A DNA stretch of 64,000 bases from Aquipseudomonas ullengensis (GCF_014174475.1 NZ_JACJUD010000004.1:434001-498000); one strand, 5' to 3'. Counted from the stretch's first letter, positions 28,116-37,001 are shown. Made by a program: numbers and translations. Notes: generated by a model not told the origin, from the letters alone.

Positions 28116-29120
28116 ATGTCCCAGACCAACCGCCAGTTCCTGCTCGCCAAACGCCCGGTCGGCGCCGCCACGCGCGAGACCTTTTCCTACGTGGAAAACC
28201 CGGTCGGCGAGCTCGGCCCGAACCAGATCCTGGTGGAAAACCTCTACCTGTCGCTGGACCCGGCCATGCGCGGCTGGATGAACGACGCCAAGTCCTACAT
28301 CCCGCCGGTCGGCATCGGCGAAGTGATGCGCGCCCTCGGCGTGGGCAAGGTGATTGCCTCCAACAACCCCGCCTTTGCCGTCGGCGACCACGTCAACGGC
28401 GCCCTTGGCGTGCAGGACTATTTCCTCGGTGAGCCACGTGGGTTCTACAAGGTCGACCCGAGCCGCGCCCCGCTGCCGCTGTATCTGTCGGCACTGGGTA
28501 TGACCGGCATGACCGCCTACTTCGCCTTCCTCGACGTTGGCCAGCCGAAAGCCGGTGATACCGTGGTGATTTCCGGCGCGGCTGGTGCTGTGGGTAGCGT
28601 GGTCGGGCAGATCGCCAAGATCAAAGGCTGCCGCGTGGTCGGCATCGCCGGCGGCGCCGAGAAGTGCAAGCTGCTGATCGACGAGTTGGGCTTCGACGGG
28701 GTGATCGACTACAAGAGCGAAGACCTGCATGCCGGCCTGAAACGCGAATGCCCGAAAGGCGTGGACGTGTACTTCGACAACGTCGGCGGCGAGATCCTCG
28801 ACGCCGTACTGACCCGCATCGCGCCGAAAGCGCGCATCGTCATCTGCGGCGCGATCAGCCAGTACAACAACAAGGAAAACGTCAAAGGCCCGGCCAACTA
28901 CCTGTCGCTACTGGTCAACCGTGCACGCATGGAAGGCTTCGTGGTGATGGACTACGCCGCGCAGTTCGCCGATGCCGCCAAGGAAATGGGCGGCTGGATG
29001 GCCGAGGGCAAGCTGAAGAGCAAGGAAGACATCGTCGAAGGCCTGGAAACCTTCCCGGAAACCCTGGGCAAGCTGTTCAGCGGGGAAAACTTCGGCAAGC
29101 TGGTGCTCAAGGTACGCTGA
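28116..29120 (+). CDS. NADP-dependent MDR-family oxidoreductase (CurA-like)
   Basis: A 334-residue zinc-independent medium-chain dehydrogenase/reductase. 'LYLSLDPAMRGWMND' and 'GALGMTGMTAYFAFLDVGQPKAGDTVVISGAAGAVGS' are typical of prostaglandin reductase, leukotriene B4 12-hydroxydehydrogenase and curcumin reductase CurA, which reduce alkenals and enones. The ATG at 28116 has CGGAG at eight bases. A longer frame to 28020 lacks a ribosome site. It is divergent from the SDR. Confidence 0.92.
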   Translation: MSQTNRQFLLAKRPVGAATRETFSYVENPVGELGPNQILVENLYLSLDPAMRGWMNDAKSYIPPVGIGEVMRALGVGKVIASNNPAFAVGDHVNGALGVQDYFLGEPRGFYKVDPSRAPLPLYLSALGMTGMTAYFAFLDVGQPKAGDTVVISGAAGAVGSVVGQIAKIKGCRVVGIAGGAEKCKLLIDELGFDGVIDYKSEDLHAGLKRECPKGVDVYFDNVGGEILDAVLTRIAPKARIVICGAISQYNNKENVKGPANYLSLLVNRARMEGFVVMDYAAQFADAAKEMGGWMAEGKLKSKEDIVEGLETFPETLGKLFSGENFGKLVLKVR

Positions 29121-29202
29121 AGCATGAACGCGGTGCGCCAGCCCATGGCGCACCGCGAGGAGGGAATCCAGGGCGCTTGCAAAGCGCTCGGCGCGCCTCA
29201 CC

Positions 29203-29254
29203 GTAGGGCGGGTGCAACCCGCGTGCCTCCTCTCGCGGGTTGCACCCGCCCTAC
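29203..29254. repeat. Perfect inverted repeat, GTAGGGCGGGTGCAACC family
   Basis: Perfect 21-nt arms (29203-29223 and 29234-29254) flank a 10-base loop in the gap between the convergent MDR gene and pyrF. Related arms occur at 58828 and 58976. It may double as a transcript end. Confidence 0.85.
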
Positions 29255-29279
29255 ACGAGCCTGGATGCTCGCCTGGCGT

Positions 29280-29975
29280 TCAAGCCAGTTCGGCAACCAC
29301 AGCCGCCAGGGCTTGGGCCGGATCGGCGGCCTGGCTGATCGGGCGACCGATCACCAGGAAGTCGGAACCCGCCTGCAGGGCCTCCACCGGAGTGAGGATG
29401 CGGCGCTGGTCATCGGCGGCGCTACCAGCCGGGCGAATCCCCGGGGTCACCAGTTGCAGGGCTGGGTGCGCAGCCTTCAGCGCGAGCGCTTCCTGGGCCG
29501 AGCACACCAGACCGTCCATGCCCGCCTGGGTAGCCAGCCCCGCCAAACGCAGCACCTGCTCTTGCGGTGCGATATCCAGGCCGATGCCGGCCAGATCCTC
29601 TTGTTCCATGCTGGTCAGCACGGTCACCCCGATTAGCAGCGGCTGCTTGCCTGCCAGCTTGTCCAGCTCATTGCGGCAGGCCGCCATCATGCGCAGGCCG
29701 CCGGAGCAGTGCACGTTGACCATCCACACGCCCATCTCGGCAGCGGCCTTGACCGCCATCGCCGTGGTGTTGGGAATGTCGTGGAATTTCAGATCGAGGA
29801 ACACCTCGAAGCCCTTGTCCTGCAGGGTTTCCACCACCGCCGGACCGCTGCGGGTAAACAGCTCCTTGCCGACCTTGACCCGACACAGCGCCGGATCGAG
29901 TTGATCCGCCAGCGCCAGGGCGGCATCACGGGAAGGAAAGTCGAGGGCAACGATGATCGGGGTCTGGCAGGACAT
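29280..29975 (-). CDS. pyrF: Orotidine 5'-phosphate decarboxylase PyrF
   Basis: The 231-residue TIM-barrel enzyme makes UMP from OMP in pyrimidine synthesis. The catalytic Asp-Lys-Asp set is in '[14 protein letters not shown]'; '[16 protein letters not shown]' is the phosphate-binding loop. Length is normal. No strong Shine-Dalgarno sequence is seen before the ATG. It lies 80 bp downstream of the ZIP transporter on the same strand. Confidence 0.96.
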   Translation of the reverse strand: MSCQTPIIVALDFPSRDAALALADQLDPALCRVKVGKELFTRSGPAVVETLQDKGFEVFLDLKFHDIPNTTAMAVKAAAEMGVWMVNVHCSGGLRMMAACRNELDKLAGKQPLLIGVTVLTSMEQEDLAGIGLDIAPQEQVLRLAGLATQAGMDGLVCSAQEALALKAAHPALQLVTPGIRPAGSAADDQRRILTPVEALQAGSDFLVIGRPISQAADPAQALAAVVAELA

Positions 29976-30055
29976 GGCGGGCTCACAGGCAGGTCGAAAC
30001 GCCGCGCATTGTAGCGAAAGCCGCCGCCGCCGTCAGACCTCACGGCCGCCGGCCG

Positions 30056-30790
30056 TCATGAACCGCCGACAGCCAGCGCGGTCATGAACCCGGCGAGGGT
30101 GATCAGCCCGGTCAAGGCGTGGGTCTCGGCAAAGGCTTCGGGAATCAGCGTATCGACCAGCATGCACAGCACCGCGCCAGCGGAAAAACCCAGGGCGAAA
30201 GCCAGCCACAGTGGCGACAGATCCGCGAACAGCGCCGGCCCGGACATCGCCGCCAGCCCGGAAAGCAGGACGATGCCGGTCCACAGCGTGAAGATCCAGC
30301 GCCGACTATGCCCCTCCTCACGCAAGCCGGCAGCGCTGGCCAGGCCCTCCGGCAGGTTGGAGAGGAAGATCGCCACCAGCAGCATCACGCTCACCGAGCC
30401 ACCATCGAGCAACCCCAGGCCCAGGCCAAGGGACTCGGGGATACCATCGAGAAAGGCCCCGGCGGCGATCAGCAGGCCAATCGTCGAACCGCTGCCACCG
30501 GCGCGACGATGACGCTGTTCGATGCGATCCAGCCCCGCGCTGGCCAGCACGAATATCAGCCCGCCCGCCAACATCCCGCCCAGCGTCGGCAGATGACCAC
30601 CCAGACGCAGCGCCTCGGGAATCTGCTCGAAGCAGATGGCGGCAATCAGTACCCCGCTGCCATAGGCCATGATCGACGCCACCACCTTGCGCGGCAGCCG
30701 CAGAAAAACCCCCAACAGGGCACCAAACAACAGGCTGCTGGCAGCCAGCAGGCCCCACATTCCGGCTTGCAGGGTGGTACTCCAGTGCAT
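30056..30790 (-). CDS. ZIP-family divalent metal transporter
   Basis: A 244-residue protein with about eight helices. The two metal-site helices carry 'AGAFLDGIPESLGLGLGLL' and 'FLSNLPEGLASAAGL', forms of the ZIP HNxPEG signature in which the His is replaced in both. A short basic loop lies between helices 3 and 4 (DRIEQRHRRAGG). It probably moves Zn2+ or another divalent metal. The ribosome site is AAGGAAAGGAA. It is divergent from the thioesterase gene. Confidence 0.88.
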   Translation of the reverse strand: MHWSTTLQAGMWGLLAASSLLFGALLGVFLRLPRKVVASIMAYGSGVLIAAICFEQIPEALRLGGHLPTLGGMLAGGLIFVLASAGLDRIEQRHRRAGGSGSTIGLLIAAGAFLDGIPESLGLGLGLLDGGSVSVMLLVAIFLSNLPEGLASAAGLREEGHSRRWIFTLWTGIVLLSGLAAMSGPALFADLSPLWLAFALGFSAGAVLCMLVDTLIPEAFAETHALTGLITLAGFMTALAVGGS

Positions 30791-30901
30791 TTCCTTTCCT
30801 TGTAGAGCGTCTCAGGCGTTGGGCCATTCACTGCAGCAATGATTCCGCAGCGGGGCCCTACGAGTAAACTGTGCGCCTTTTCCACCGTCCAGGCAGTAGT
30901 C

Positions 30902-31342
30902 ATGGCCCGTCTCAAGCTCGACTTTTCCCAGCAGCAGTTCTGCTACAGCACCCACATGACCGTGCGCAGCACCGATATCAATGCCAGCAACCACCTGGGC
31001 AACGATTCGATGATCTCGATGATTTCCGAGGCGCGGGCACGCTTCCTCTTCGACTTCGGCATCAAGGAAGCTGCCGAAGCAGAGGGCATCATCGTCACTG
31101 ACCTGGCCACCATGTACCGCGCCGAGTCGCACTCGCGCGACCAGTTGCTGTTCGAGGTCGGGGTGATGGACTTCAACCGCTACGGCGGCGACATCATCTT
31201 CCGCATCACCCGCCCGGCCGACGACACGCTGATCGCCATGGCCAAGTCCGGCTTCGTGTTCTTCGACTACCGCCTGGGCAAGGTGGTGGAAATGCCGGAA
31301 GCCTTCCGCGCCCTGTTTCCGCAGGTCAACTGGCTGGATTGA
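30902..31342 (+). CDS. Hotdog-fold acyl-CoA thioesterase
   Basis: A 146-residue 4HBT-family thioesterase. 'RSTDINASNHLGNDSMISMISEARARFLFDFG' is the characteristic active-site helix region, followed by a five-strand hotdog sheet. It probably hydrolyses an acyl-CoA or acyl-ACP of unknown chain. ATG 30902 (MARLKLDF) is preferred over the 30839 extension. A 14-bp perfect inverted repeat follows 18 bp after the stop. Confidence 0.85.
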   Translation: MARLKLDFSQQQFCYSTHMTVRSTDINASNHLGNDSMISMISEARARFLFDFGIKEAAEAEGIIVTDLATMYRAESHSRDQLLFEVGVMDFNRYGGDIIFRITRPADDTLIAMAKSGFVFFDYRLGKVVEMPEAFRALFPQVNWLD

Positions 31343-31359
31343 AGCCTCGGCACATCGCA

Positions 31360-31399
31360 TCAATACAGTGCGAGCGCGATCCCGATCGCACTGTATTGA
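31360..31399. promoter_or_regulatory. Perfect 14-bp inverted repeat upstream of nas promoter
   Basis: TCAATACAGTGCGA (31360-31373) and TCGCACTGTATTGA (31386-31399) are exact complements with a 12-nt loop and no T run. The centre is about 104 bp upstream of the predicted nasA start point, a typical distance for an enhancer. It may be an activator site, or simply the transcript end of the thioesterase gene. Confidence 0.45.
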
Positions 31400-31456
31400 C
31401 CCGAACTAGCCCGCAAAAGCCCGCCCACCCTCAGTCTTTATGCGCCCTGAGCAGGT

Positions 31457-31472
31457 TGGCCCAGCTCTTGCT
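31457..31472 (+). promoter_or_regulatory. Sigma-54 promoter of nasA
   Basis: TGGCCCAGCTCTTGCT has GG and GC elements at the exact -24/-12 spacing (consensus TGGCAC-N5-TTGCW; two mismatches in the first block). Transcription would start near 31483, just before leader hairpin P1. Confidence 0.7.
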
Positions 31473-31486
31473 GTAGCCACCGCACA

Positions 31487-31573
31487 GGCATCCAACGACG
31501 GTTGCCCACCGATACGACAATGGCGTCGCATCCATCCCATCGCTTAGTGCGGTTCGATGGTGCGGCGCTTTTT
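31487..31573 (+). ncRNA. ANTAR (NasT) antiterminator leader of nasA
   Basis: P1 at 31487-31506 is GGCATCC-AACGAC-GGTTGCC. P2 at 31511-31532 is GATACGAC-AATGGC-GTCGCATC. Both hexaloops have A at position 1 and G at position 4, the signature recognised by ANTAR-domain proteins. A terminator hairpin (GCGTCGCA 31523-31530 with TGCGGCGC 31561-31568; inner CCATCG/CGATGG) followed by TTTTT shares bases with P2, so binding of P2 and terminator formation exclude each other. The remaining 31574-31771 is an untranslated leader with GC-rich hairpins and no ORF that I can support. Confidence 0.8.
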
Positions 31574-31771
31574 CGTTTCAGCCCCAACGAATGGGGTGGG
31601 TGGACGGCCGTGATCCGGGCGTCAACTCGTCACTCTCTCAACCTGGTTGCGGCTTCGGTCGCAAGGTCGGGGGCCACAAGCCCCTGATTTCCCCCGGCAA
31701 CTGCCGGCGACGTGCCCACGATCACGTCGACCGGCAGCCTGTCGGGACACTTATCGCTGACGAGGTGTTGG

Positions 31772-32983
31772 ATGAACACAAGTTTCTGGAAAGCCGGCCA
31801 CGCACCGACGCTGCTCGCCGCATTTCTCTATTTCGACCTGAGCTTCATGGTCTGGTACGTACTCGGCCCACTTGGCGTGCAGATTGCCGCCGACCTCGGC
31901 CTGAGCACCCAGCAGCGCGCCATGATGGTCGCCACGCCGATTCTCTCCGGCGCGGTGCTGCGCTTCTTCATGGGCATGCTGGCGGATCGCACGTCACCGA
32001 AGAGCGCCGGCCTGATCGGCCAGGTGATCGTCATTGCCGCCCTTGCCGTGGCCTGGCTGCACGGGGTGAAGACCTACGAGCATGCCCTGCTGCTCGGCCT
32101 GTTCCTCGGCTTCGCAGGCGCCTCGTTCGCCGTGGCCCTGCCGCTGGCTTCGCAGTGGTACCCGCCGCAACACCAGGGCAAGGCCATGGGCATCGCCGGT
32201 GCCGGCAACTCCGGCACCGTGCTGGCCGCACTGTTCGCCCCGGTACTGGCCGCCATCTTCGGCTGGAGCAACGTGTTCGGCCTGGCACTGATCCCGCTGG
32301 TGCTGGTGCTGATCATCTTCGCCAGTGTGGCGCGCAACGCCCCGGAACGCCCGCCGGCCAAGTCCACCGCTGACTACCTCAAGGCCCTGGGCGACCGTGA
32401 CAGCTGGTGGTTCATGTTCTTCTACAGCGTGACCTTCGGCGGCTTCCTCGGCCTGGCCAGCACCCTGCCCGGCTACTTCCATGATCAGTACGGCTTCGAC
32501 CCGGTCAAGGCAGGCTACTACACCGCTGCCTGCGTGTTCGCCGGCAGCCTGATGCGCCCCCTCGGCGGTGCCCTGGCGGACCGCATCGGTGGTATCCGCT
32601 CGCTGCTGGTGGTCTACACCTGCGCCTCGATCTGCATCGCCGCCGTCGGTTTCAACCTGCCCAGCTCACTGGCCGCCCTTGGCCTGTTCGTGCTGGCCAT
32701 GCTTAGCCTGGGCGCCGGCAACGGTGCAGTGTTCCAACTGGTACCGCAGCGCTTTCGCAAGGAAATCGGCGTGATGACCGGGCTGATCGGCATGGCCGGC
32801 GGCATTGGTGGCTTCCTGCTGACTGCCGGCCTGGGTGCGATCAAACAATCCACCGGTTCCTACCAGCTGGGCCTGTGGCTGTTCGCCAGCCTCGGCGTGC
32901 TGGCCTGGTTCGGCCTGTACGGCGTGAAGCTGCGCTGGCGCACCACGTGGGGTTCGGCTGCCGTCACCGCCGCCCGCGTCTGA
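31772..32983 (+). CDS. nasA: Nitrate/nitrite transporter, NNP family (MFS)
   Basis: A 403-residue, 12-helix nitrate transporter of the NarK/NasA group. The NNP signatures 'AGAGNSGTVLAALFAPVLA' and 'SLGAGNGAVFQLVPQRF' (nitrate-binding segments rich in Gly) are present. It imports nitrate for assimilation. The ATG at 31772 has GAGG six bases upstream, and the frame starting at 31712 has no site. It is preceded by a sigma-54 promoter and an ANTAR leader, so expression should need nitrogen limitation and nitrate. The kinase gene follows after 235 bp. Confidence 0.93.
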   Translation: MNTSFWKAGHAPTLLAAFLYFDLSFMVWYVLGPLGVQIAADLGLSTQQRAMMVATPILSGAVLRFFMGMLADRTSPKSAGLIGQVIVIAALAVAWLHGVKTYEHALLLGLFLGFAGASFAVALPLASQWYPPQHQGKAMGIAGAGNSGTVLAALFAPVLAAIFGWSNVFGLALIPLVLVLIIFASVARNAPERPPAKSTADYLKALGDRDSWWFMFFYSVTFGGFLGLASTLPGYFHDQYGFDPVKAGYYTAACVFAGSLMRPLGGALADRIGGIRSLLVVYTCASICIAAVGFNLPSSLAALGLFVLAMLSLGAGNGAVFQLVPQRFRKEIGVMTGLIGMAGGIGGFLLTAGLGAIKQSTGSYQLGLWLFASLGVLAWFGLYGVKLRWRTTWGSAAVTAARV

Positions 32984-33218
32984 GCCCCCTACGATTTCTT
33001 GATCGTAAGCCGGTTCTGAGAGTCTGCCTTGGTTCACCCCAAGGCAGACTCTTCCGCTTGATCATTCAGGTCGGTTGCGACAAAGGCGAGGCCCGTCCAG
33101 CCTCCACGCACTGGTCAGGAAAGGTGGATAGCCGTCGGCAACGACGGCCTTCCAGGAAAGCCGGACTGGTTTCGCCTTTGCCTCAACCGACTTATCTGTT
33201 TATCCATGAGAACCCCAG
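32984..33218 (+). other. Intergenic region with two strong hairpins
   Basis: A perfect 14-bp stem AGAGTCTGCCTTGG (33019-33032) pairs with 33039-33052 across a 6-nt loop. A second stem GCCGTC-GGCAAC-GACGGC lies at 33131-33148. Neither is followed by a T run, and the second loop lacks the A1/G4 pattern. The first could slow or end nasA transcription, or stabilise the mRNA. I see no promoter with confidence. Confidence 0.5.
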
Positions 33219-34886
33219 ATGGCCCTGCAACTGACCTTTGGTGAAGCCACCGCCACCGGCCCCCGTGCGGAAAATCAGGACGCCATCCGCGTGGTGACCC
33301 CGGCGCCGGCCCTGGCGGCCAGCAAGGGCTGCCTGTTCGCCCTGGCCGATGGTGTCAGCCAGTGCGCCGACGGTGGCCTCGCCGCCCGCGCCACCTTGCA
33401 GGCCCTGGCCCTCGACTACTACGCCACCCCGGAAACCTGGGCCGTGGCGCAATCGCTGGATCGCCTGCTGGTGGCCCACAACCGCTGGCTGCAGGCCAAT
33501 GGCGGTGGCCAGCCACTGCTCACCACCCTGACCAGCCTGGTGCTGCGCGGTCGGCGCTACACCCTGGCGCATGTCGGCGACTGCCGTGCCTATCGCCTCA
33601 ACGGCAGCACGTTCGAACGCCTCAGCGAAGACCATGTGTGGGAACAACCGGGCATGCAGCACGTGCTCAAGCGTGCGCTCGGCCTGGACCAGCACCTGGT
33701 GGTGGATTACCGCGAAGGCGAACTGCAGGAAGGCGACAGCTTCCTGCTGGTCAGCGATGGCGTGTGGTCGACCCTCGGCGACCACGGCATCCACAGCATG
33801 CTCAAGGACGAAACCGACCCTGGCGCCGCCTGCCGCGCCCTGGTTAGCGCTGCGCACCTGGCCGGTAGCCAGGACAACGCCAGCGCCGTGCTGGTACAGG
33901 TGCAGAACCTGCCCGACAACAACCTGGCCGACACCCTGGCCCAGCTCGAGCAATGGCCCCTGCCGCCGCAACTGCGCGCCGGGCAAAACTTCGAGGGCTG
34001 GCAGGTCGAACGCCTGCTGGCCGAGTCGCGCCAGTCGCTGGTCTACCGCGTGCGCGACAACCAGTCACGCCGCTGGCTGCTGAAAACCCTACCGAGCAGT
34101 CGCCATGACGAGGAGCAGGCCGCCCCCGCCCTGCTGCTGGAAGAATGGTTCTTGCGCCGCGTGGCCGGCCGCCACTTTCCCGAGGCGCACCCGCTGCCGC
34201 AGCGTCAGCACCTGTACTACGTGCAACGCGAACACCCGGGCCAGACCCTGGCCGAGCACCTGCGCCTGTCCGGTCAGCTGGGCCTGCCGGAATGGCTGGA
34301 TGTCGCGCCGCGCCTGCTCAAGGCCATGGGCATGCTGCACCGGCGCAACATCCTGCACCGCGACATCAAGCCGGAGAACCTGCTGTGGTGCGATGACGGC
34401 GAACTGCGCATGCTCGACTTCGGCCTGGCCTACTGCCCCGGGCTGTCGCGCGATGAACAACACAGCCTGCCCGGCACGCCCAGCTACATCGCCCCGGAAG
34501 CCTTCAGCGGCGGCAAGCCCAGCCCGCAGCAGGATATCTACGCCGCCGGCGTGACCCTCTATCGCCTGCTCACCGGCCACTACCCCTACGGTGAGATCGA
34601 AGCCTTCCAGCACCCGCGCTTCGGCAAACCGACGCCGCCCAGCCGCTACCGCCCGGATATCCCCACCTGGCTGGATGAGTGCGTGCTGCGCGCCGTGGCC
34701 GCCAACCCCGAGGAGCGTTTCGAAACCGCCGAAGAATGGCTGCTCAGCCTCGAACAGGGCGAACGCCAGGCGCTGATCCTGCGCCCGCGCCCACTGCTCG
34801 AGCGCGAACCGCTGAAAGTCTGGCGCGGCGTGGCACTGGCCTCGCTGCTGCTCAATCTTGCCCTGCTGGTTGTCCTGCTGCGCTAG
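33219..34886 (+). CDS. PP2C phosphatase-Ser/Thr kinase fusion, membrane-tethered
   Basis: A 555-residue bifunctional protein. Residues 1-235 form a PP2C-type phosphatase ('FALADGVSQCADGG', 'HVGDCRAYRL', 'LLVSDGVWSTLGDHG', 'AGSQDNASAVLVQ'). Residues 265-525 form a Hanks-type kinase with Lys289, HRDIKPEN (His380, Asp382) and DFG (Asp400). One C-terminal helix (about 536-554) anchors it with both domains in the cytoplasm. A homologue follows the nitrate transporter in other Pseudomonas, as I recall. Its target in nitrate assimilation is unknown. Confidence 0.93.
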   Translation: MALQLTFGEATATGPRAENQDAIRVVTPAPALAASKGCLFALADGVSQCADGGLAARATLQALALDYYATPETWAVAQSLDRLLVAHNRWLQANGGGQPLLTTLTSLVLRGRRYTLAHVGDCRAYRLNGSTFERLSEDHVWEQPGMQHVLKRALGLDQHLVVDYREGELQEGDSFLLVSDGVWSTLGDHGIHSMLKDETDPGAACRALVSAAHLAGSQDNASAVLVQVQNLPDNNLADTLAQLEQWPLPPQLRAGQNFEGWQVERLLAESRQSLVYRVRDNQSRRWLLKTLPSSRHDEEQAAPALLLEEWFLRRVAGRHFPEAHPLPQRQHLYYVQREHPGQTLAEHLRLSGQLGLPEWLDVAPRLLKAMGMLHRRNILHRDIKPENLLWCDDGELRMLDFGLAYCPGLSRDEQHSLPGTPSYIAPEAFSGGKPSPQQDIYAAGVTLYRLLTGHYPYGEIEAFQHPRFGKPTPPSRYRPDIPTWLDECVLRAVAANPEERFETAEEWLLSLEQGERQALILRPRPLLEREPLKVWRGVALASLLLNLALLVVLLR

Positions 34887-34903
34887 GGCTGGTCGCAAAG
34901 CCC

Positions 34904-34966
34904 TGTAGGAGCCAGCTTGCTGGCGATGCAGTCGACCTGCGGATCGCCAGCAAGCGGGCCCCTACA
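34904..34966. repeat. REP-type palindrome, copy 2
   Basis: The left arm (34904-34927) is identical to copy 1. The right arm (34943-34966) differs from the exact complement at two positions. It lies just downstream of the kinase gene, between the nas and MCE genes. Confidence 0.8.
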
Positions 34967-35094
34967 ACAGCCCAGACAGACCAACATTTCCTGAAAACTG
35001 ATCGGGTCGTCAGCCCTAGCCCGCCGCGTATACACTGAGCGCAACCCATGGCGACTCTCTGCCATGGCCGTTCCAGCCAGCTTTCAGGACGAAC

Positions 35095-36219
35095 ATGGCA
35101 CAGGCCGGCAGCATCGATCTGGACTCTTCCGTTTCTCCGCCACGCCTGAGCGTGCGCGGCGACTGGACCCTGGCGCACTACCGTGAGCTGCGCCAGCGCA
35201 TCGCCAGCCAGGCCGCGTCCGCCGAGGTGGAACTGAACCAGCTCGGCCAACTCGATACCGCCGGTGCCTCGCTGCTCAGTGACTGGCTGGGTGCCGAACG
35301 CCTGGCCACGCTGATCGAACACAGCCCCGACCTGCCCGCCGAACGCCTGGCCCTGTTGCGCACCGTATGCCAGGCGCTGCAAGGCGTGCCGGTGGTCTGC
35401 CCACCGCCACCACCGTCCAGCCTGCGCGAATTTCTCGAACACATCGGCGCCGCCGTCAGCGCCCAGGCGCTGCAACTGCGTGCCTTGCTGGGCTTTCTCG
35501 GCCTGACCCTGGCCAGCCTGTTCACCAGCCTCTGGCGACCGCGCCGCTGGCGTATCACCGCGCTGGTTTCGCATGTCGAACAGACCGGGCTCGACGCCGT
35601 GCCCATCGTCGCCCTGCTGACCTTCATGGTCGGTGCGGTGGTGGCCTTTCTCGGTGCCACGGTGCTCGCCCAGTTCGGCGCGACGATCTACACCGTGCAC
35701 CTGGTGGCCTTCTCCTTTCTGCGCGAGTTCGGCGTGCTGCTGACCGCCATCCTCATGGCCGGGCGCACGGCCAGCGCGTTCACCGCGCAGATCGGCGCGA
35801 TGAAGTCCAACGAGGAAATCGACGCGATCCGCACCCTCGGCCTCGACCCCATGGAGTTGCTGGTGCTGCCGCGCGTGCTGGCCCTGCTGATCAGCCTGCC
35901 GATCCTGACCTTTATCGCCATGCTCTGCGGCATCGTCGGCGGCGGCCTGGTCTGCACCCTGCTACTGGATATCTCGCCCACCCTGTTCCTGCACATCCTG
36001 CAGTCGAACATTCCCGTACAGCACTTCTTCATCGGCCTGGTGAAAGCACCGTTCTTCGCCCTGGTGATCGCCATCATCGGTTGCCTGGAAGGCTTCAAGG
36101 CCAGCGGTAGCGCCAAATCGGTCGGCGACCACACCACCAGCAGCGTGGTGCAGTCGATCTTCGTGGTGATCCTGCTCGACGCCGTGGCCGCGCTGTTCTT
36201 CATGGAGATGGGCTGGTGA
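35095..36219 (+). CDS. MlaE-family ABC permease with N-terminal STAS domain
   Basis: A 374-residue permease of an MCE-type lipid transporter. Residues about 15-95 form a STAS-like domain ('LNQLGQLDTAGASLLSDWL'), which in the Mla system is the separate protein MlaB. The rest is a MlaE permease with about five helices ('FLGATVLAQFGATIYTVHLVAF', 'EIDAIRTLGLDPMELLVLPR'). The inner-membrane complex probably moves phospholipids or other hydrophobic compounds between membranes. AGGA precedes ATG 35095. The next three genes overlap in order. Confidence 0.92.
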   Translation: MAQAGSIDLDSSVSPPRLSVRGDWTLAHYRELRQRIASQAASAEVELNQLGQLDTAGASLLSDWLGAERLATLIEHSPDLPAERLALLRTVCQALQGVPVVCPPPPPSSLREFLEHIGAAVSAQALQLRALLGFLGLTLASLFTSLWRPRRWRITALVSHVEQTGLDAVPIVALLTFMVGAVVAFLGATVLAQFGATIYTVHLVAFSFLREFGVLLTAILMAGRTASAFTAQIGAMKSNEEIDAIRTLGLDPMELLVLPRVLALLISLPILTFIAMLCGIVGGGLVCTLLLDISPTLFLHILQSNIPVQHFFIGLVKAPFFALVIAIIGCLEGFKASGSAKSVGDHTTSSVVQSIFVVILLDAVAALFFMEMGW

Positions 36220-37001
36220 GCCGCGCGGCGCTGGTCGAGGTGCGCGGGCTGGTCAACCAGTTCGGCGCGCAGGTGGTGCACGACAACCTCGACCTGGATA
36301 TCCGCCAGGGTGAGATCCTTGGCGTGGTCGGCGGCTCCGGCACCGGCAAGTCGGTGCTGCTGCGCAGCATCGTCGGCCTGCTGCGACCGGCCGCCGGCAG
36401 CGTCAAGGTATTCGGCGCAGACCTGCTGAACCTCGATGCCGAACGCCGTTCGCAACTAGAACGACGCTTTGGCGTGCTGTTCCAGCGCGGCGCCCTGTTC
36501 TCTTCGCTGAGCGTGGTGGAAAACATCGCCCTGCCGCTGATCGAGCACGCGGGCCTGCCGCGTGCCGATGCCGAGCACCTGGCGCGGCTGAAAGTCGCCC
36601 TCGCCGGTCTGCCGGTGGGCGCCGGCGACAAATTCCCCGACGAGCTGTCCGGCGGCATGGTCAAGCGGGCCGCCCTGGCGCGCGCCCTGGCGCTGGATCC
36701 GGAAATCCTCTTTCTCGACGAACCCACCGCCGGCCTCGACCCCATCGGCGCGGCGGCGTTCGACCAACTGATTCGCACCCTGCGCGATGCCCTGGGGCTC
36801 AGCGTTTTTATCATCACCCATGACCTGGACACCCTGTACAGCATCTGCGACCGCGTCGCGGTGCTGTCGCAGAAGCGCGTGCTGGTGGCCGACCGCCTGG
36901 AAGTGGTCGAGGCCACCGACGATGCCTGGGTCCAGGAATACTTTCACGGCCCCCGTGGCCGCGCCGCCGCCCAGGCGGTCCTGCGTTCGGAGACATACTG
37001 A
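36216..37001 (+). CDS. MlaF-like ABC ATPase
   Basis: A 261-residue ABC ATP-binding subunit with Walker A GGSGTGKSV, signature LSGGM, Walker B 'ILFLDEPTAGLD' and the switch His in 'IITHDLD'. 'RFGVLFQRGALFSSLSV' is the Q-loop. It is closest to MlaF/MkL-type ATPases that power MCE transport. The start is GTG within the upstream stop (GTGA overlap), and its stop overlaps the MlaD start by one base. Confidence 0.93.
   Translation: MSRAALVEVRGLVNQFGAQVVHDNLDLDIRQGEILGVVGGSGTGKSVLLRSIVGLLRPAAGSVKVFGADLLNLDAERRSQLERRFGVLFQRGALFSSLSVVENIALPLIEHAGLPRADAEHLARLKVALAGLPVGAGDKFPDELSGGMVKRAALARALALDPEILFLDEPTAGLDPIGAAAFDQLIRTLRDALGLSVFIITHDLDTLYSICDRVAVLSQKRVLVADRLEVVEATDDAWVQEYFHGPRGRAAAQAVLRSETY

Noticed and set aside
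33131..33148. A third ANTAR-type hairpin upstream of the kinase gene
   Set aside because: The hexaloop is GGCAAC, lacking A at position 1, and no second hairpin or terminator follows.
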